The translations under genes were made by a program, and so were the position numbers. Source: Clostridia bacterium (GTDB lineage Bacteria > Bacillota > DSM-521 > Neomoorellales > Neomoorellaceae). Taken from it: DNA of 54,634 nucleotides. Where the stretch lies: NCBI GenBank assembly GCA_030154265.1, contig JASKKH010000012.1, positions 1-54,634 of the forward strand. Direction: 5' to 3'. The notes under the pieces are model-generated. The model saw nothing but the letters and a program-made list of their open reading frames with translations. It had not been told where the DNA came from and did no database searches. Positions 9,444 through 20,208 of this stretch are shown piece by piece. Numbering within the stretch: position 1 is the first letter of the stretch; every line of letters begins with the position of its first letter.

Positions 9444-11162
9444 ATGAATGGATTAGGGCAAGGTCTAGGAGGAATTCTGGGCTTTATAGAAGTGTTTTTT
9501 GCAGTAGTAATCGGTTTATATTTTTGGAACCTTTTGCGAAACCAGCAAAGCAGCTCTGTAGCTATCGAAAAGGAATCCAGAAAAGAATTAGAGAGATTGC
9601 AAAAACTAAGGGAAATATCATTATCTCAACCTTTGGCAGAAAAAACTCGTCCTAAAAATTTTTCAGAAATAATTGGACAGGAAGAAGGACTAAAGGCCCT
9701 AAAAGCTGCTCTTTGTGGTCCTAATCCTCAACATGTAATTATTTATGGCCCTCCTGGGGTGGGTAAAACTGCAGCAGCTCGATTAGTATTAGAAGAAGCA
9801 AAAAAAAATAGACTTTCACCTTTTAAAGAAGACGCTAAATTTATTGAAGTAGATGGGGCCACGTCACGATTTGACGAACGTGGCATTGCCGATCCTCTTA
9901 TCGGTTCTGTACATGATCCTATTTATCAGGGAGCTGGTCCCCTTGGTATGGCAGGAATACCTCAACCTAAATATGGTGCTGTAACCAAGGCTCATGGTGG
10001 CATCTTATTTATTGATGAAATTGGGGAACTTCATTCAATTCAAATTAACAAACTATTAAAAGTTCTAGAAGATCGGAAAGTATTTCTAGAAAGTGCATAT
10101 TATAGTTCTGAAGATCCAAATATACCCAGTCACATACATGATATTTTTCGCAATGGTTTACCTGCTGATTTCCGTTTAGTAGGTGCTACAACTCGGTTGC
10201 CTCAAGAAATTCCTGCTGCCATTCGTTCTAGATGCCTGGAAATTTATTTTCGTCCCTTATTATCAGAAGAGATTGGGTTAATAGTTAAAAATTCGGCTAA
10301 AAAAATGAACTTAAGTATTGAAGCCTCTGCTGTTGAAGAGATAAAACGATATGCCTCAAATGGACGTGAAGCAGTTAATATGGTTCAGTTAGCAGCGGGG
10401 TTAGTTTTAACTGATGAAAGAAAGGAAATCACACGTGAGGATGTAGAATGGGTGATAACTACAGGGCATTATACTCCCAGGATAGATGGCAAAGTTCCTT
10501 TGGAACCAAAAGTTGGAGTTGTTAATACTCTTGCAATCTATGGAAGTAATATCGGTCTTGTTGTAGAGTTAGAAGCAAACGTTAATTTTGTTGGCCGTCG
10601 CCAGGGTCAGGTTATTGTTACAGGTGTGGTTGAAGAAGAAGAAACAGGCAGTTTTGGTGGGCGTCGGGTTAGACGTAAAAGTATGGCCCGTAATTCTGTT
10701 GATAATGTTCAGACGGTTCTTCGTAGATTGTTAAATTTAGATTTACGGGATTATGACATTCATTTAAATTTTCCTGGGGGAATACCGGTAGATGGGCCTT
10801 CAGCAGGAATAAGCATGTTGACTGCTCTTTATTCAGCTCTTACCGAAAAGCCAGTTAATAATTTAGTAGCCATGACAGGGGAAGTTTCCATTCGAGGTGA
10901 AGTACGGCCGGTTGGTGGAGTAGTAGCTAAGGTAGAAGCAGCAAGTTTAGCAGGTGCAAAAAAAGTTATTATTCCTAAAGATAATTGGCAGGAAATATTT
11001 ACATCTATGAAAGATATTGAGGTAATACCTGTTAAAACTGTTGAAGAAGCATTAGAAAATGCACTATTGCCATCTAAGCAGGTATCCAGTAAAGAAGGGT
11101 TTAGGGTAAGGCCAGAAGTTTTAAGTGCATCTCCAAATATTGAGACTCCGATGAGTTGTTAA
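9444..11162 (+). CDS. lonB: ATP-dependent protease LonB (sporulation-type, membrane-anchored Lon)
   Basis: Lon-family AAA+ protease; in Bacillus LonB acts in the forespore. Seen here: a single N-terminal hydrophobic segment (about residues 10-30, GGILGFIEVFFAVVIGLYFW), no Lon substrate-binding N-domain, Walker [13 protein letters not shown], Walker B ILFIDEIGEL, and a C-terminal S16 peptidase domain with catalytic Ser in DGPSAGISM and Lys in AGAKKVIIPK. The ATG at 9444 has AAAGGAG eight bases upstream and lies after the clpX terminator. A longer reading back into clpX is open but would cross that terminator. 572 residues. Confidence 0.95.
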   Translation: MNGLGQGLGGILGFIEVFFAVVIGLYFWNLLRNQQSSSVAIEKESRKELERLQKLREISLSQPLAEKTRPKNFSEIIGQEEGLKALKAALCGPNPQHVIIYGPPGVGKTAAARLVLEEAKKNRLSPFKEDAKFIEVDGATSRFDERGIADPLIGSVHDPIYQGAGPLGMAGIPQPKYGAVTKAHGGILFIDEIGELHSIQINKLLKVLEDRKVFLESAYYSSEDPNIPSHIHDIFRNGLPADFRLVGATTRLPQEIPAAIRSRCLEIYFRPLLSEEIGLIVKNSAKKMNLSIEASAVEEIKRYASNGREAVNMVQLAAGLVLTDERKEITREDVEWVITTGHYTPRIDGKVPLEPKVGVVNTLAIYGSNIGLVVELEANVNFVGRRQGQVIVTGVVEEEETGSFGGRRVRRKSMARNSVDNVQTVLRRLLNLDLRDYDIHLNFPGGIPVDGPSAGISMLTALYSALTEKPVNNLVAMTGEVSIRGEVRPVGGVVAKVEAASLAGAKKVIIPKDNWQEIFTSMKDIEVIPVKTVEEALENALLPSKQVSSKEGFRVRPEVLSASPNIETPMSC

Positions 11163-11260
11163 CCCTATTGCAATAAAATTTATAATGACGTAGAATATAC
11201 TATAATAATTACTTGGAAGGTCAAACGTATATACGAGGGAACACCTTGGAGGTGTATAAT

Positions 11261-13567
11261 TTGAGTCGTGTTTTACCCCTGTTACCCCTACGAGGGGTTA
11301 TTGTTTTTCCATATACAGTTATTCATTTAGATGTCGGACGGGAACGTTCAATAAGTGCAATTGAAGAAGCTATGATTCGCGAACGGGAAATATTCTTGGC
11401 TATGCAAAAAGAGGTCCAGAATGATGAACCCGGTGAAGATGATATCTATACCACAGGTACAATTGCTGAAATAAAACAATTATTAAAGTTACCAGGTGGA
11501 ACCATTAGGATTTTAGTCGAAGGTCTTAAAAGAGGGAAAATACAAAGCTATATAAGTCATGATCCCTTTTATGAAGTTAAAGTAGAAGAAGCCCAAGAAC
11601 AGACTGAAACTTCTAGTGAAATAGAAGCTTTAATGCGTTGTCTAATCGATGAATTTGAAAGTTACGTTAAGATGTCAAAGAAGATACCTCCAGAAACAGT
11701 TGTTGCCGTTGTAAGTTTAGAAGAGCCTGAGAGGTTAGCCGATGTAGTAGCATCCCATCTCAACCTTAAGTTAACAGACAAACAAGCTGTACTAGAAGCA
11801 GTTGACATTAAAGAACGTTTAAATATTCTTTGTAAAATTTTGGCCAAAGAAAAAGAGATATTAGAACTGGAGAAAAAGATTAATTTACGTGTTCGCAAGC
11901 AAATGGAGAAAACCCAAAAAGAATATTATTTGCGTGAGCAACTTAAAGCTATTCAAAAGGAACTTGGAGAAAAAGATGACCGAGTTGCTGAAGGTGAAAA
12001 GTTACGCAGGAAAATTAAAGAGGCTGGACTACCTAAAGAAGCTCAAGAACAGGCCCTCAAAGAAGTTGAGAGGTTAGAAAAAATGCCTCCAATGGTTGCT
12101 GAGGCAGCCGTTATACGTAATTATTTAGACTGGCTTTTGGCTTTACCCTGGAATAAAGAGACAGAAGACCATTTGGATGTTAAAAAAGCAGAAAAAATCC
12201 TTGATGAAGAACATTATGGTTTAAAGGAAGTAAAAGATCGGATTCTTGAATATCTTGCTATTCGTCAGTTATCAAAGAAAATGAAAGGCCCTATCATCTG
12301 TTTTGTTGGCCCACCGGGGGTAGGTAAAACCTCTTTAGGTAAATCGATTGCCCGAGCTTTAAACCGGCAATTCATCCGAGTTTCGTTAGGTGGTGTCAGG
12401 GACGAAGCTGAAATCAGAGGGCATCGTCGCACCTATGTGGGAGCATTACCAGGGCGAATAATTCAGGGTATGAAGCAAGTAGGTACAAAGAACCCAGTAT
12501 TTTTATTGGATGAAATCGATAAATTAAGTAATGATTTTCGTGGGGATCCATCTTCAGCTTTACTAGAAGTTCTTGATCCGGAACAGAATTATATGTTTAG
12601 TGATCACTATATCGAAGTTCCCTTTGATCTATCCAAGGTAATGTTTATTACAACAGCAAATGTTGAGTATTCTATTCCTCGTCCGCTAGTGGATCGAATG
12701 GAAGTAATTCGGATACCAGGATATACTGAAGAAGAGAAAGTAAAAATTGCTAGTTTTCATTTGCTACCAAGGCAAATTGAGGAACATGGATTAAAGAAAG
12801 AGCAACTAGAAATATCAGAGAATGCTTTAAGAACTATAATACGGGGCTACACACGTGAAGCAGGTGTTCGTAATTTAGGAAGGCAACTTGCCACTATTTG
12901 CCGTAAAACTGCGCGTGATATAGTCAGTGGTAAGACTGATAAAGTTAAAATTTCAGCGAAAAATGTTGAGCAGTATTTAGGTATTCGTCGTTATCGACAT
13001 ACGGAGGCATATAAAAACAATATAGTCGGGGTTGCGAATGGACTGGCATGGACTGAAGTTGGTGGCGAGGTACTAAATGTTGAGGCTTCTATTTTAAAGG
13101 GAAAAGGAAATCTTACCCTAACCGGGAAACTAGGGGATGTAATGAAGGAATCTGCTTACGCCGGGTTCAGTTATATTCGGTCTCGAACAGAAGAATTAGG
13201 ACTTGAAGAAGATTTTCATGAGAAATATGATTTGCATATTCATGTGCCTGAAGGAGCTATTCCAAAAGACGGGCCATCTGCTGGTATCACTATGGCAACC
13301 ACCATGGCTTCAGCACTAAAAGGTGTTCCGGTCAAAATGGACCTGGCTATGACTGGAGAGATTACCCTTCGAGGTCGTGTACTACCTGTTGGGGGAATTA
13401 AAGAAAAGGTATTAGCTGCTCATCGAGCTGGTATCAAAAAAGTTATTTTGCCTAAAGAAAATGAAAGGAATATTGAAGATATACCTGCTAATATTAGGCG
13501 TAAAATTAAATTTATTTTTGTAGATCATATGGATGAAGTTCTTAAAGAAGCTTTGGTTACTAATTAG
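11261..13567 (+). CDS. lon: ATP-dependent Lon protease
   Basis: Cytoplasmic AAA+ protease for misfolded and regulatory proteins. N-terminal LON substrate domain ([13 protein letters not shown]), helical coiled region, Walker [14 protein letters not shown], Walker [10 protein letters not shown], and an S16 domain with catalytic Ser in [10 protein letters not shown] and Lys in GIKKVILPK. Start is TTG 11261 with GGAGG at 11248-11252 eight bases upstream, giving the standard N-terminus. The 16 in-frame codons upstream from 11213 have no ribosome site. 768 residues. Confidence 0.97.
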   Translation: MSRVLPLLPLRGVIVFPYTVIHLDVGRERSISAIEEAMIREREIFLAMQKEVQNDEPGEDDIYTTGTIAEIKQLLKLPGGTIRILVEGLKRGKIQSYISHDPFYEVKVEEAQEQTETSSEIEALMRCLIDEFESYVKMSKKIPPETVVAVVSLEEPERLADVVASHLNLKLTDKQAVLEAVDIKERLNILCKILAKEKEILELEKKINLRVRKQMEKTQKEYYLREQLKAIQKELGEKDDRVAEGEKLRRKIKEAGLPKEAQEQALKEVERLEKMPPMVAEAAVIRNYLDWLLALPWNKETEDHLDVKKAEKILDEEHYGLKEVKDRILEYLAIRQLSKKMKGPIICFVGPPGVGKTSLGKSIARALNRQFIRVSLGGVRDEAEIRGHRRTYVGALPGRIIQGMKQVGTKNPVFLLDEIDKLSNDFRGDPSSALLEVLDPEQNYMFSDHYIEVPFDLSKVMFITTANVEYSIPRPLVDRMEVIRIPGYTEEEKVKIASFHLLPRQIEEHGLKKEQLEISENALRTIIRGYTREAGVRNLGRQLATICRKTARDIVSGKTDKVKISAKNVEQYLGIRRYRHTEAYKNNIVGVANGLAWTEVGGEVLNVEASILKGKGNLTLTGKLGDVMKESAYAGFSYIRSRTEELGLEEDFHEKYDLHIHVPEGAIPKDGPSAGITMATTMASALKGVPVKMDLAMTGEITLRGRVLPVGGIKEKVLAAHRAGIKKVILPKENERNIEDIPANIRRKIKFIFVDHMDEVLKEALVTN

Positions 13568-13616
13568 TCAAAATCTATGAAAGAAAAGACTAAAATTATC
13601 CTATAAAAGACAATAC

Positions 13617-13646
13617 TTGACATTTACAAGTATTAGTCGGTAAGAT
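13617..13646 (+). promoter_or_regulatory. Sigma-A promoter for valS
   Basis: Consensus TTGACA (13617-13622), 18 bases, TAAGAT (13641-13646). The transcript would start near 13653, just ahead of the terminator-like hairpin at 13680. Confidence 0.75.
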
Positions 13647-13679
13647 ATTACAAGTAGAGATGGCATTTTTAGCTTGTCT

Positions 13680-13712
13680 CCCCTCGTCCGTCTGGGCGGA
13701 TGGGGGTTTTTT
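13680..13712 (+). terminator. Attenuator-like terminator in the valS leader
   Basis: CCCCT (13680-13684) and TCCG (13687-13690) pair with CGGA (13697-13700) and GGGGG (13702-13706), followed by six T. It lies downstream of the valS promoter and only about 20 bases before the valS start, so transcription must read through it. There is no T-box sequence (AGGGTGGNACCGCG) in the leader. Confidence 0.75.
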
Positions 13713-13731
13713 GTAGGGAGGTAAATTAAAC

Positions 13732-16377
13732 TTGGCTAAAGCTTTAGATAAGACTTATAATCCTAAAAATGTTGAAGAGAAATGGTATAGTTATTGGTTA
13801 GATAATGATTATTTTAAAGGTTCTTTACCGGAAAAGGGCCAAAAGACCTTTAGCATAGTGATGCCTCCTCCAAATGTAACCGGGAGTTTACACATGGGTC
13901 ATGCCCTAGATAACACTCTTCCAGATATATTAGTCCGCTGGCATCGCATGATGGGAGACGCAACACTTTGGGTACCAGGAACTGACCATGCTGGCATCGC
14001 AACTCAGGCTCGGGTAGAGGAAGAGATTGCAAAAGAGGGTTTGAATAAATATGATTTAGGCCGTGATAAATTCCTGGAGAGGGTTTGGGATTGGAAAAAT
14101 CAGTATGGTAATAAAATTAGTAAACAATTAAGGTTTTTAGGATATTCCTGTGACTGGAGCCGACAACGATTTACTATGGATGAGGGTTGTTCAAAGGCCG
14201 TTAGGGAAGTATTTGTCCGTCTTTACGAAAAGGGTCTTATATATAGAGGAAACTACATTATTAACTGGTGTCCTCGTTGTAATACCACTATATCTGATAT
14301 AGAAGTAGAGCATCAGGAAGAAAGTGGCAATCTTTGGTATATTAGATATCCTTTCAAAGATGGCAGCGGTAGCATTGTAATTGCAACTACTCGTCCTGAA
14401 ACAATGTTAGGTGATACTGCAGTAGCTGTAAATCCTGAAGATGAACGATATAAAGACTTGGTTGGAAAGACAATAGTACTTCCAATAACCGGACGAGAAA
14501 TTCCTTTAATAGCAGACAGTTATGTTGATCCTTCCTTTGGTACAGGGGCTGTAAAAATAACTCCAGCTCATGATCCTAATGATTTTGAAGTGGCTTCACG
14601 ACATGATTTGCCTTCCATTACTGTTATAGGTAAGGATGCAATAATGACTGAAGAAGCTGGTCCTTATGCCGGGATGGAGCGCTATGCTTGTCGTGGTCAA
14701 CTGGTAGATGATCTCAAAACACAAGGGTTCTTAGTAAAAGTGGAGGAACATAAACATGCCGTTGGGCATTGTTATCGTTGTGGTACTGTTATAGAACCTT
14801 TGGTTTCGCCACAGTGGTTTGTACGTATGGCACCTTTGGCTGCTCCAGCCGCACAAGCAGCCAAAGAAGGTGAAGTTAGATTCATACCGGAACGTTTTAC
14901 AAAAATTTATCTGAATTGGGTAGAGAATATAAGGGATTGGTGTATATCACGTCAGCTTTGGTGGGGACACCGTATTCCTGTATGGTATTGTCAGCAGTGT
15001 GGTGAAGAAATTTGCCGTAGGGAAGACCCGACAGAGTGTCCTATCTGTGGCAGTACAGCTTTAGAACAAGATCCAGATGTTTTAGATACTTGGTTTAGTT
15101 CTGCCCTATGGCCTTTTTCTACATTGGGTTGGCCTGAAGAGACCCCCGAATTAAAGGAATTTTATCCAACGTCATTATTAGTAACAGGACGGGACATTAT
15201 CTTTTTCTGGGTTGCCAGAATGTTATTTATGGGTATTGAGTTTATGGGAGAAGTACCTTTTAAAGAGGTATTCATACATGGACTTGTTTTAGATGCCAAA
15301 GGGAGAAAAATGAGTAAATCGCTAGGTAATGGGGTTGACCCCATCGAAATTATTGAAGAATATGGAGCAGATACCCTACGGTTTATGTTGGTTACAGGTA
15401 ATACACCTGGGAATGATTTGCGTTTCCATCCTGAGCGTTTAGAAGGTACTCGTAATTTTGCCAATAAAATCTGGAATGCAGCTCGTTTTGCCATCATGAA
15501 TCTTGAAGATTTTGAACCCTTGTCTTTAAATAGCGAGAATTTTACTCTTGCAGATCGGTGGATTTTAAGTCGATTAAATACACTTATTCGCCAGGTAACA
15601 TCAGGGTTAGAAACCTATGAAATTGGGGAAACGGCAAGACTTCTCTATGACTTTTTCTGGGGAGAATTTTGCGATTGGTATATTGAATTAATTAAACCCA
15701 GATTGTATGGTCAAAATAAAAAAGATAAGCAATTAGCACAGAATGTTTTAGTGGAGGTATTGGGTAAGAGCCTTCAATTACTCCACCCAATAATGCCATT
15801 TATAACTGAAGAAATATGGCAGAACTTACCCGGCCAAAGAAAAAGTATTATGATAAGTTCCTGGCCTCAGGTTACCCCAGAATGGGATGATAAACAGGCT
15901 GAAGAAGAAATGAAATTAATTATGTCTGTTATCAGGTCTATTCGTAACCTTCGTAGCGAGATGAATGTACCCCTTGGTCGTAAAGCAGAGGCCATTCTAG
16001 TAGTAGAATCAAAAGAAACTCAACAAATTTTACAAAAGGCAAATGATTACTTTAAGGTCCTAGCTTCAACCGAACCGTTAAAAGTTAAAAGCAGTTTGGA
16101 AGAACCTCCTTCAAAGGCGGCGGCTGCAGTTACAAGTGGAGTACAGATATTTTTACCATTAGCTGGTCTTATTGATTTGGAAAAAGAACAGGCTCGGTTA
16201 GAAAAAGAATTGAAAAATACAATAACTAATCTAGAAAAAGTTGAGAAAAAACTAGCCAATTCTGCTTTTAGAGAAAAAGCACCTGAAGCTGTTGTGGCTA
16301 AGGAAGAGGCTAAGGCTGAAGAATTGAAAGCAAAAGTAAAAGCACTTAATCAACGTCTTAGCTATATTAAGGGTTAG
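13732..16377 (+). CDS. valS: Valyl-tRNA synthetase
   Basis: Class I aminoacyl-tRNA synthetase for valine. The HIGH motif appears as HMGH in MPPPNVTGSLHMGHALD, the KMSKS motif as GRKMSKSLGN, and the CP1 editing domain around TTRPETMLGDTAVAV. Two zinc-type Cys clusters are visible (WCPRC and YCQQCGEE/CPICG). A C-terminal coiled-coil arm (about residues 815-881) is typical of ValRS. TTG 13732 has GGAGG ten bases upstream. 881 residues, full length. folC follows with its ribosome site overlapping the valS stop. Confidence 0.97.
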   Translation: MAKALDKTYNPKNVEEKWYSYWLDNDYFKGSLPEKGQKTFSIVMPPPNVTGSLHMGHALDNTLPDILVRWHRMMGDATLWVPGTDHAGIATQARVEEEIAKEGLNKYDLGRDKFLERVWDWKNQYGNKISKQLRFLGYSCDWSRQRFTMDEGCSKAVREVFVRLYEKGLIYRGNYIINWCPRCNTTISDIEVEHQEESGNLWYIRYPFKDGSGSIVIATTRPETMLGDTAVAVNPEDERYKDLVGKTIVLPITGREIPLIADSYVDPSFGTGAVKITPAHDPNDFEVASRHDLPSITVIGKDAIMTEEAGPYAGMERYACRGQLVDDLKTQGFLVKVEEHKHAVGHCYRCGTVIEPLVSPQWFVRMAPLAAPAAQAAKEGEVRFIPERFTKIYLNWVENIRDWCISRQLWWGHRIPVWYCQQCGEEICRREDPTECPICGSTALEQDPDVLDTWFSSALWPFSTLGWPEETPELKEFYPTSLLVTGRDIIFFWVARMLFMGIEFMGEVPFKEVFIHGLVLDAKGRKMSKSLGNGVDPIEIIEEYGADTLRFMLVTGNTPGNDLRFHPERLEGTRNFANKIWNAARFAIMNLEDFEPLSLNSENFTLADRWILSRLNTLIRQVTSGLETYEIGETARLLYDFFWGEFCDWYIELIKPRLYGQNKKDKQLAQNVLVEVLGKSLQLLHPIMPFITEEIWQNLPGQRKSIMISSWPQVTPEWDDKQAEEEMKLIMSVIRSIRNLRSEMNVPLGRKAEAILVVESKETQQILQKANDYFKVLASTEPLKVKSSLEEPPSKAAAAVTSGVQIFLPLAGLIDLEKEQARLEKELKNTITNLEKVEKKLANSAFREKAPEAVVAKEEAKAEELKAKVKALNQRLSYIKG

Positions 16378-16388
16378 GAGATAATCCG

Positions 16389-17690
16389 GTGAATTACCAA
16401 CAGTCTCTTGAATTTGTTAATCAATTAACAAAATTTGGTATTAACCTTGGTTTAGACCGGATAAAAGAGCTTATGCATCGTATTGGTTCACCTCATGAAA
16501 AACTAAGGTTTATTCATATTGGAGGAACTAACGGTAAAGGCTCTGTATCAGTTATGGTGGCCAACATCTTAAAAGAAGCCGGGTACCGGGTTGGCCTATT
16601 CACCTCACCTCACTTGTATTCATATTGTGAGCGGATTTCCATTAATGGTAATCCTATTTCTAAAGAACGTTTTGCAGAATTGTTAACTTGGTTTAAACCA
16701 ATTTTGAAATCAATGGAAGCAGAAGATTTTGAACATCCGACAGAGTTTGAAGTCCTTACTGCAGTTGCTTTAAAATTTTTTGCTGATGAAAAGGTAGATT
16801 TAGCAGTACTAGAGGTAGGATTAGGAGGAGCTATTGATTCAACTAACGTTATTAATTCTTCATTAGTTAGTGTGATAACTAATGTTGGCATGGATCATTT
16901 GCAGTATTTGGGAGATAATATAACTGCAGTTGCCAATATTAAAGCTGGAATAATTAAGGAAAACGGTTTTGTTGTAACAGCTGCTCGACACCCTGATGCC
17001 TTATCAGTTATTAGTCGTAAATGTAAGGATAAAGAGGCAACTCTTTATTGTGTTGGTAGAGATATTACTTTTAAAGAAAGGGAAGCGAGCCTAAACGGAG
17101 GGATATTTGACTTACAAGGTTTATTAGGTTTTTATAAAGGACTTAAGATAACACTATTAGGAAGGCACCAACTAGAAAATGCTGCAGTTGCTGTTACAGT
17201 TATTGAAACTCTAAAAAGACACTATAGTATAAAAATAACAGAATATGATTTACGCAGAGGTTTAGAAAAAGCCTTTTGGCCTGCCCGTTTAGAAATTATG
17301 AATAAAGACCCTATGGTTGTTATTGATGGAGCTCATAACATTGATGGGGCTATCAGTTTGCGCAAAAATTTGGAAGAAATTTTTTCTTATCGTCATTTAA
17401 TATTAGTATTTGGAATGTTAGCTGATAAAGAGCGAGAAAAAGTTGTAGATGAACTTGCACCTTTAGCCACAGTAGCAATTGTTACTAAGCCCAATAATCC
17501 GCGTTCGGGGCAGTGGCAATCAGTGGCAGAATTAGTTCGAAAGCATGTATCCTCTGTGGAAGTCATAGAGTCTATTTCAGAAGCTGTAAAGAGAGCCTTA
17601 GCTATAGCCAGTCCCTGTGATCTAATATGTGTGACAGGCTCTTTATATATGGTAGCAGAAGCACGCCAATTGCTGAAAAACATTATTTAG
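16389..17690 (+). CDS. folC: Folylpolyglutamate synthase/dihydrofolate synthase
   Basis: Adds glutamate to dihydropteroate or folates using ATP. The Mur-ligase-like signatures are present: IHIGGTNGKGSVSVMVANIL (P-loop), GLFTSPHL, LEVGLGGAIDSTNV, and VIDGAHN. 433 residues. It follows valS closely (GTG 16389 behind AGGAG), the usual valS-folC order in Firmicutes, so it is probably under the same leader control. Confidence 0.95.
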   Translation: MNYQQSLEFVNQLTKFGINLGLDRIKELMHRIGSPHEKLRFIHIGGTNGKGSVSVMVANILKEAGYRVGLFTSPHLYSYCERISINGNPISKERFAELLTWFKPILKSMEAEDFEHPTEFEVLTAVALKFFADEKVDLAVLEVGLGGAIDSTNVINSSLVSVITNVGMDHLQYLGDNITAVANIKAGIIKENGFVVTAARHPDALSVISRKCKDKEATLYCVGRDITFKEREASLNGGIFDLQGLLGFYKGLKITLLGRHQLENAAVAVTVIETLKRHYSIKITEYDLRRGLEKAFWPARLEIMNKDPMVVIDGAHNIDGAISLRKNLEEIFSYRHLILVFGMLADKEREKVVDELAPLATVAIVTKPNNPRSGQWQSVAELVRKHVSSVEVIESISEAVKRALAIASPCDLICVTGSLYMVAEARQLLKNII

Positions 17691-17732
17691 AAATAAAAAA
17701 TACTTAAAATTTATATGTTGAGATGATCTAAA

Positions 17733-18326
17733 ATGCCAAAAATAGTTTTAGCTTCAGCTTCGCCACGACGACAACAATTATTAAAGCAAATAGGTCTAAA
17801 TTTTGAAGTTAAACCTAGTAATATTAATGAAAATAACTTTTTGGATTTACCACCTGATACCAGGGTGGAATCTCTGGCTTTGGCCAAAGCACGGGCTGTA
17901 GCTGAATTTTTAGATGGTATCGAAGATGCCCTGGTTATTGGTGCTGATACGATAGTTATTTGTCAGGGTGAAGTTTTTGGTAAACCATCAACCAAAGCAG
18001 AAGCAGTTAAAATGCTTAGTTTTTTAAGTGGACGTACCCATAAGGTATGTACAGGGGTAGCCTTAAAGAAAGCTTCGACAAGTTTAGAAAAGGTTGCATC
18101 TGTTAGTACAGATGTAACTTTTCGCCAGTTAAATACAGAAATGATTGAAGCTTATGTTTCAACAGGTGAACCTCTTGATAAAGCTGGAGCCTATGCTATT
18201 CAAGGTATAGGATCGTTATTGGTCGAGAAGATTAGTGGAGATTATTTTAATGTAGTTGGTTTGCCACTTGTGAAAACAGCTGAGTTATTAGCTGAGTTTG
18301 GTGTAAAAGTTTTAGATAAATTTTAG
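17733..18326 (+). CDS. maf: Maf family nucleoside triphosphate pyrophosphatase
   Basis: Hydrolyses dTTP/UTP and modified nucleotides and is linked to septum control in Bacillus. The signatures LASASPRRQQLLKQIGL, GADTIVI, GKPSTKAEAVKML and GAYAIQG are intact. 197 residues. It sits directly before radC-mreB as in Bacillus. Confidence 0.94.
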   Translation: MPKIVLASASPRRQQLLKQIGLNFEVKPSNINENNFLDLPPDTRVESLALAKARAVAEFLDGIEDALVIGADTIVICQGEVFGKPSTKAEAVKMLSFLSGRTHKVCTGVALKKASTSLEKVASVSTDVTFRQLNTEMIEAYVSTGEPLDKAGAYAIQGIGSLLVEKISGDYFNVVGLPLVKTAELLAEFGVKVLDKF

Positions 18327-18367
18327 ATAAATAAAATATGGTCCTTTTCATTGGGGGAGAAGAATAG

Positions 18368-19069
18368 GTGAGTGGGGGAGAACAAGTTCGGCAAGGAACT
18401 ACTATAAAAGAAATGCTTGCTGAGCTTAGACCACGAGAAAGGTTATTAAATTTTGGTGTTGAGGCACTTTCTAATGCGGAATTACTGGCAATACTTATTA
18501 GAACAGGGACAAAAACTGAAACTGCTATTGATGTGGCCACCCGTCTTTTATCCAAGCCTGAAGGATTAAAGTATTTAGCGGAGGCTTCCATTGAAGAACT
18601 ACAAAAACAAAAAGGGATAGGTCTTGCTAAAGCTTCTGAACTAAAAGCTGCATTAGAATTAGGGAGGCGTCTAGCAGCTTTTACTCTTTCTCGTAAAGTA
18701 ATAAAAAACCCTCAGGATGTAGCAAACTTATTAATGGAAGAAATGCGTTGTTTAGATAGGGAGTACTTTCGTACTGTTTCCTTAAACATAAAAAATTACG
18801 TTTTAGCAGTTGATAACGTATCTATAGGTGGTTTAAACTCATCTTTGGCTCATCCAAGAGAAGTATTTAAAGATCCCATTAGGCGTAGTGCTGCTTCTAT
18901 AATTTTGGCACATAATCACCCTAGTGGGGATCCAACTCCCAGCAAAGAAGATATTGAAGTTACAAAGCGGTTGTCAGAGGCAGGTAAAATCTTGGGAATA
19001 AATGTACTTGATCATTTAATTATTGGCGACGGACGCTTTGTTAGCTTAAAGGAACGAAACTTAATATGA
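18368..19069 (+). CDS. radC: RadC family JAB-domain protein
   Basis: UPF0758/RadC; the role is uncertain despite the historical link to DNA repair. An N-terminal helix-hairpin-helix region (KQKGIGLAKASELKAALELG) precedes a JAB1/MPN metalloprotease-like domain with the metal motif HNHPSGDPTPSKED. 233 residues, normal. Start GTG 18368 behind GGGGGAG. Confidence 0.93.
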   Translation: MSGGEQVRQGTTIKEMLAELRPRERLLNFGVEALSNAELLAILIRTGTKTETAIDVATRLLSKPEGLKYLAEASIEELQKQKGIGLAKASELKAALELGRRLAAFTLSRKVIKNPQDVANLLMEEMRCLDREYFRTVSLNIKNYVLAVDNVSIGGLNSSLAHPREVFKDPIRRSAASIILAHNHPSGDPTPSKEDIEVTKRLSEAGKILGINVLDHLIIGDGRFVSLKERNLI

Positions 19070-19089
19070 TGTAAACCAAACATAACCAG

Positions 19090-19119
19090 TTGTCCCTATG
19101 TTTAATTTAAATATATACT
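19090..19119 (+). promoter_or_regulatory. Candidate promoter for the mreB operon
   Basis: TTGTCC (19090-19095), 18 bases, TATACT (19114-19119) in the gap between radC and mreB. A moderate match to sigma-A. Confidence 0.45.
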
Positions 19120-19158
19120 ATAGTTGTTATATGAAATAACCCGGAAGGAGATAAGGTT

Positions 19159-20193
19159 ATGATTTTTGCCCGAGATCTCGGGATTGATCTTGGAACGGCT
19201 AATACCTTAGTATACGTTAATAATAAAGGTATAGTTTTACGTGAACCCTCAGTCGTGGCTATCCAACGAGAAACAGGTAACGTTATGGCTGTTGGGTTGG
19301 AAGCCAAAAAAATGATTGGTAGAACTCCAGGCCATATTGTTGCTATACGCCCATTAAAAGATGGAGTAATAGCCGATTTTGATGTTACTCAGAGCATGCT
19401 GCGGTACTTTATTGAAAAGACCATTTCTAAGAGTTTTTTGATAAGACCAAGAGTAGTGATAGGCGTACCGTCAGGAGTTACGGCTGTGGAGGCAAGGGCT
19501 GTTAAAGAAGCAGCTCACCAAGCTGGAGCAAAAGAAGCACATCTTGTTGAAGAACCAATGGCAGCAGCTGTTGGAGCAGGGTTGCCTGTTTATGAACCAA
19601 CAGGTAATATGATCGTTGATATTGGTGGCGGTACCACAGAAGTCGCAGTTATATCCTTGGGTGGCATTGTAACCAGTCGTTCTATCCGTATTGGTGGAGA
19701 TGAAATGGACGATGCAATTGTCCAATATATTAAAAGAAACTATAATTTAATGATTGGTGAGCGAACAGGCGAAGAAATTAAAATCGAGCTAGGAGCAGCT
19801 CATTTTGGTGATAGTGAGGAAGACCTTGAGCGTTTAAACCGTAACTATGCCGTTAGAGGTCGGGACTTAGTAACAGGTCTTCCCAAAACTATTGAAGTCA
19901 CAGCTAAAGAAATTCAGGACGCTTTAGCCGAACCTGTTGCTTCAATTTTAGAAGCTATTAAGGTCTGTCTGGAAAGGACACCACCCGAACTAGCTGCTGA
20001 TTTAATGGATCGTGGAATAGTCCTTGCTGGTGGTGGGTCCTTACTTTGGGGCTTAGATCGATTAGTAAGTCAGGAAACAGGTATGCCTGTTCATATGGCA
20101 GAAGACCCATTGACGGCAGTAGCGATAGGAACGGGAAAAATGCTAGAAAATATAGAAGTTCTAAAACGAGTACAAATACAGCGATTGGGTTAG
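19159..20193 (+). CDS. mreB: Rod shape-determining protein MreB
   Basis: Actin-like filament protein that guides the elongation wall machinery. The actin-fold motifs are intact: [13 protein letters not shown] (phosphate 1), [19 protein letters not shown] (phosphate 2) and [13 protein letters not shown] (adenosine). 344 residues, ATG behind GGAAGGAG. It heads mreB-mreC-mreD-mrdA. Confidence 0.97.
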   Translation: MIFARDLGIDLGTANTLVYVNNKGIVLREPSVVAIQRETGNVMAVGLEAKKMIGRTPGHIVAIRPLKDGVIADFDVTQSMLRYFIEKTISKSFLIRPRVVIGVPSGVTAVEARAVKEAAHQAGAKEAHLVEEPMAAAVGAGLPVYEPTGNMIVDIGGGTTEVAVISLGGIVTSRSIRIGGDEMDDAIVQYIKRNYNLMIGERTGEEIKIELGAAHFGDSEEDLERLNRNYAVRGRDLVTGLPKTIEVTAKEIQDALAEPVASILEAIKVCLERTPPELAADLMDRGIVLAGGGSLLWGLDRLVSQETGMPVHMAEDPLTAVAIGTGKMLENIEVLKRVQIQRLG

Positions 20194-20208
20194 AGGATGT
20201 GAGGAGCT

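Noticed and set aside
13660-13716. 18-codon leader peptide in the valS leader
   Set aside because: It contains one valine codon only and the ribosome site is weak; not listed as a gene, only mentioned as a possibility in the attenuator finding.
13568-13731. T-box riboswitch for valS
   Set aside because: Expected from other Firmicutes, but the conserved AGGGTGGNACCGCG core is absent and the leader after the promoter is too short.
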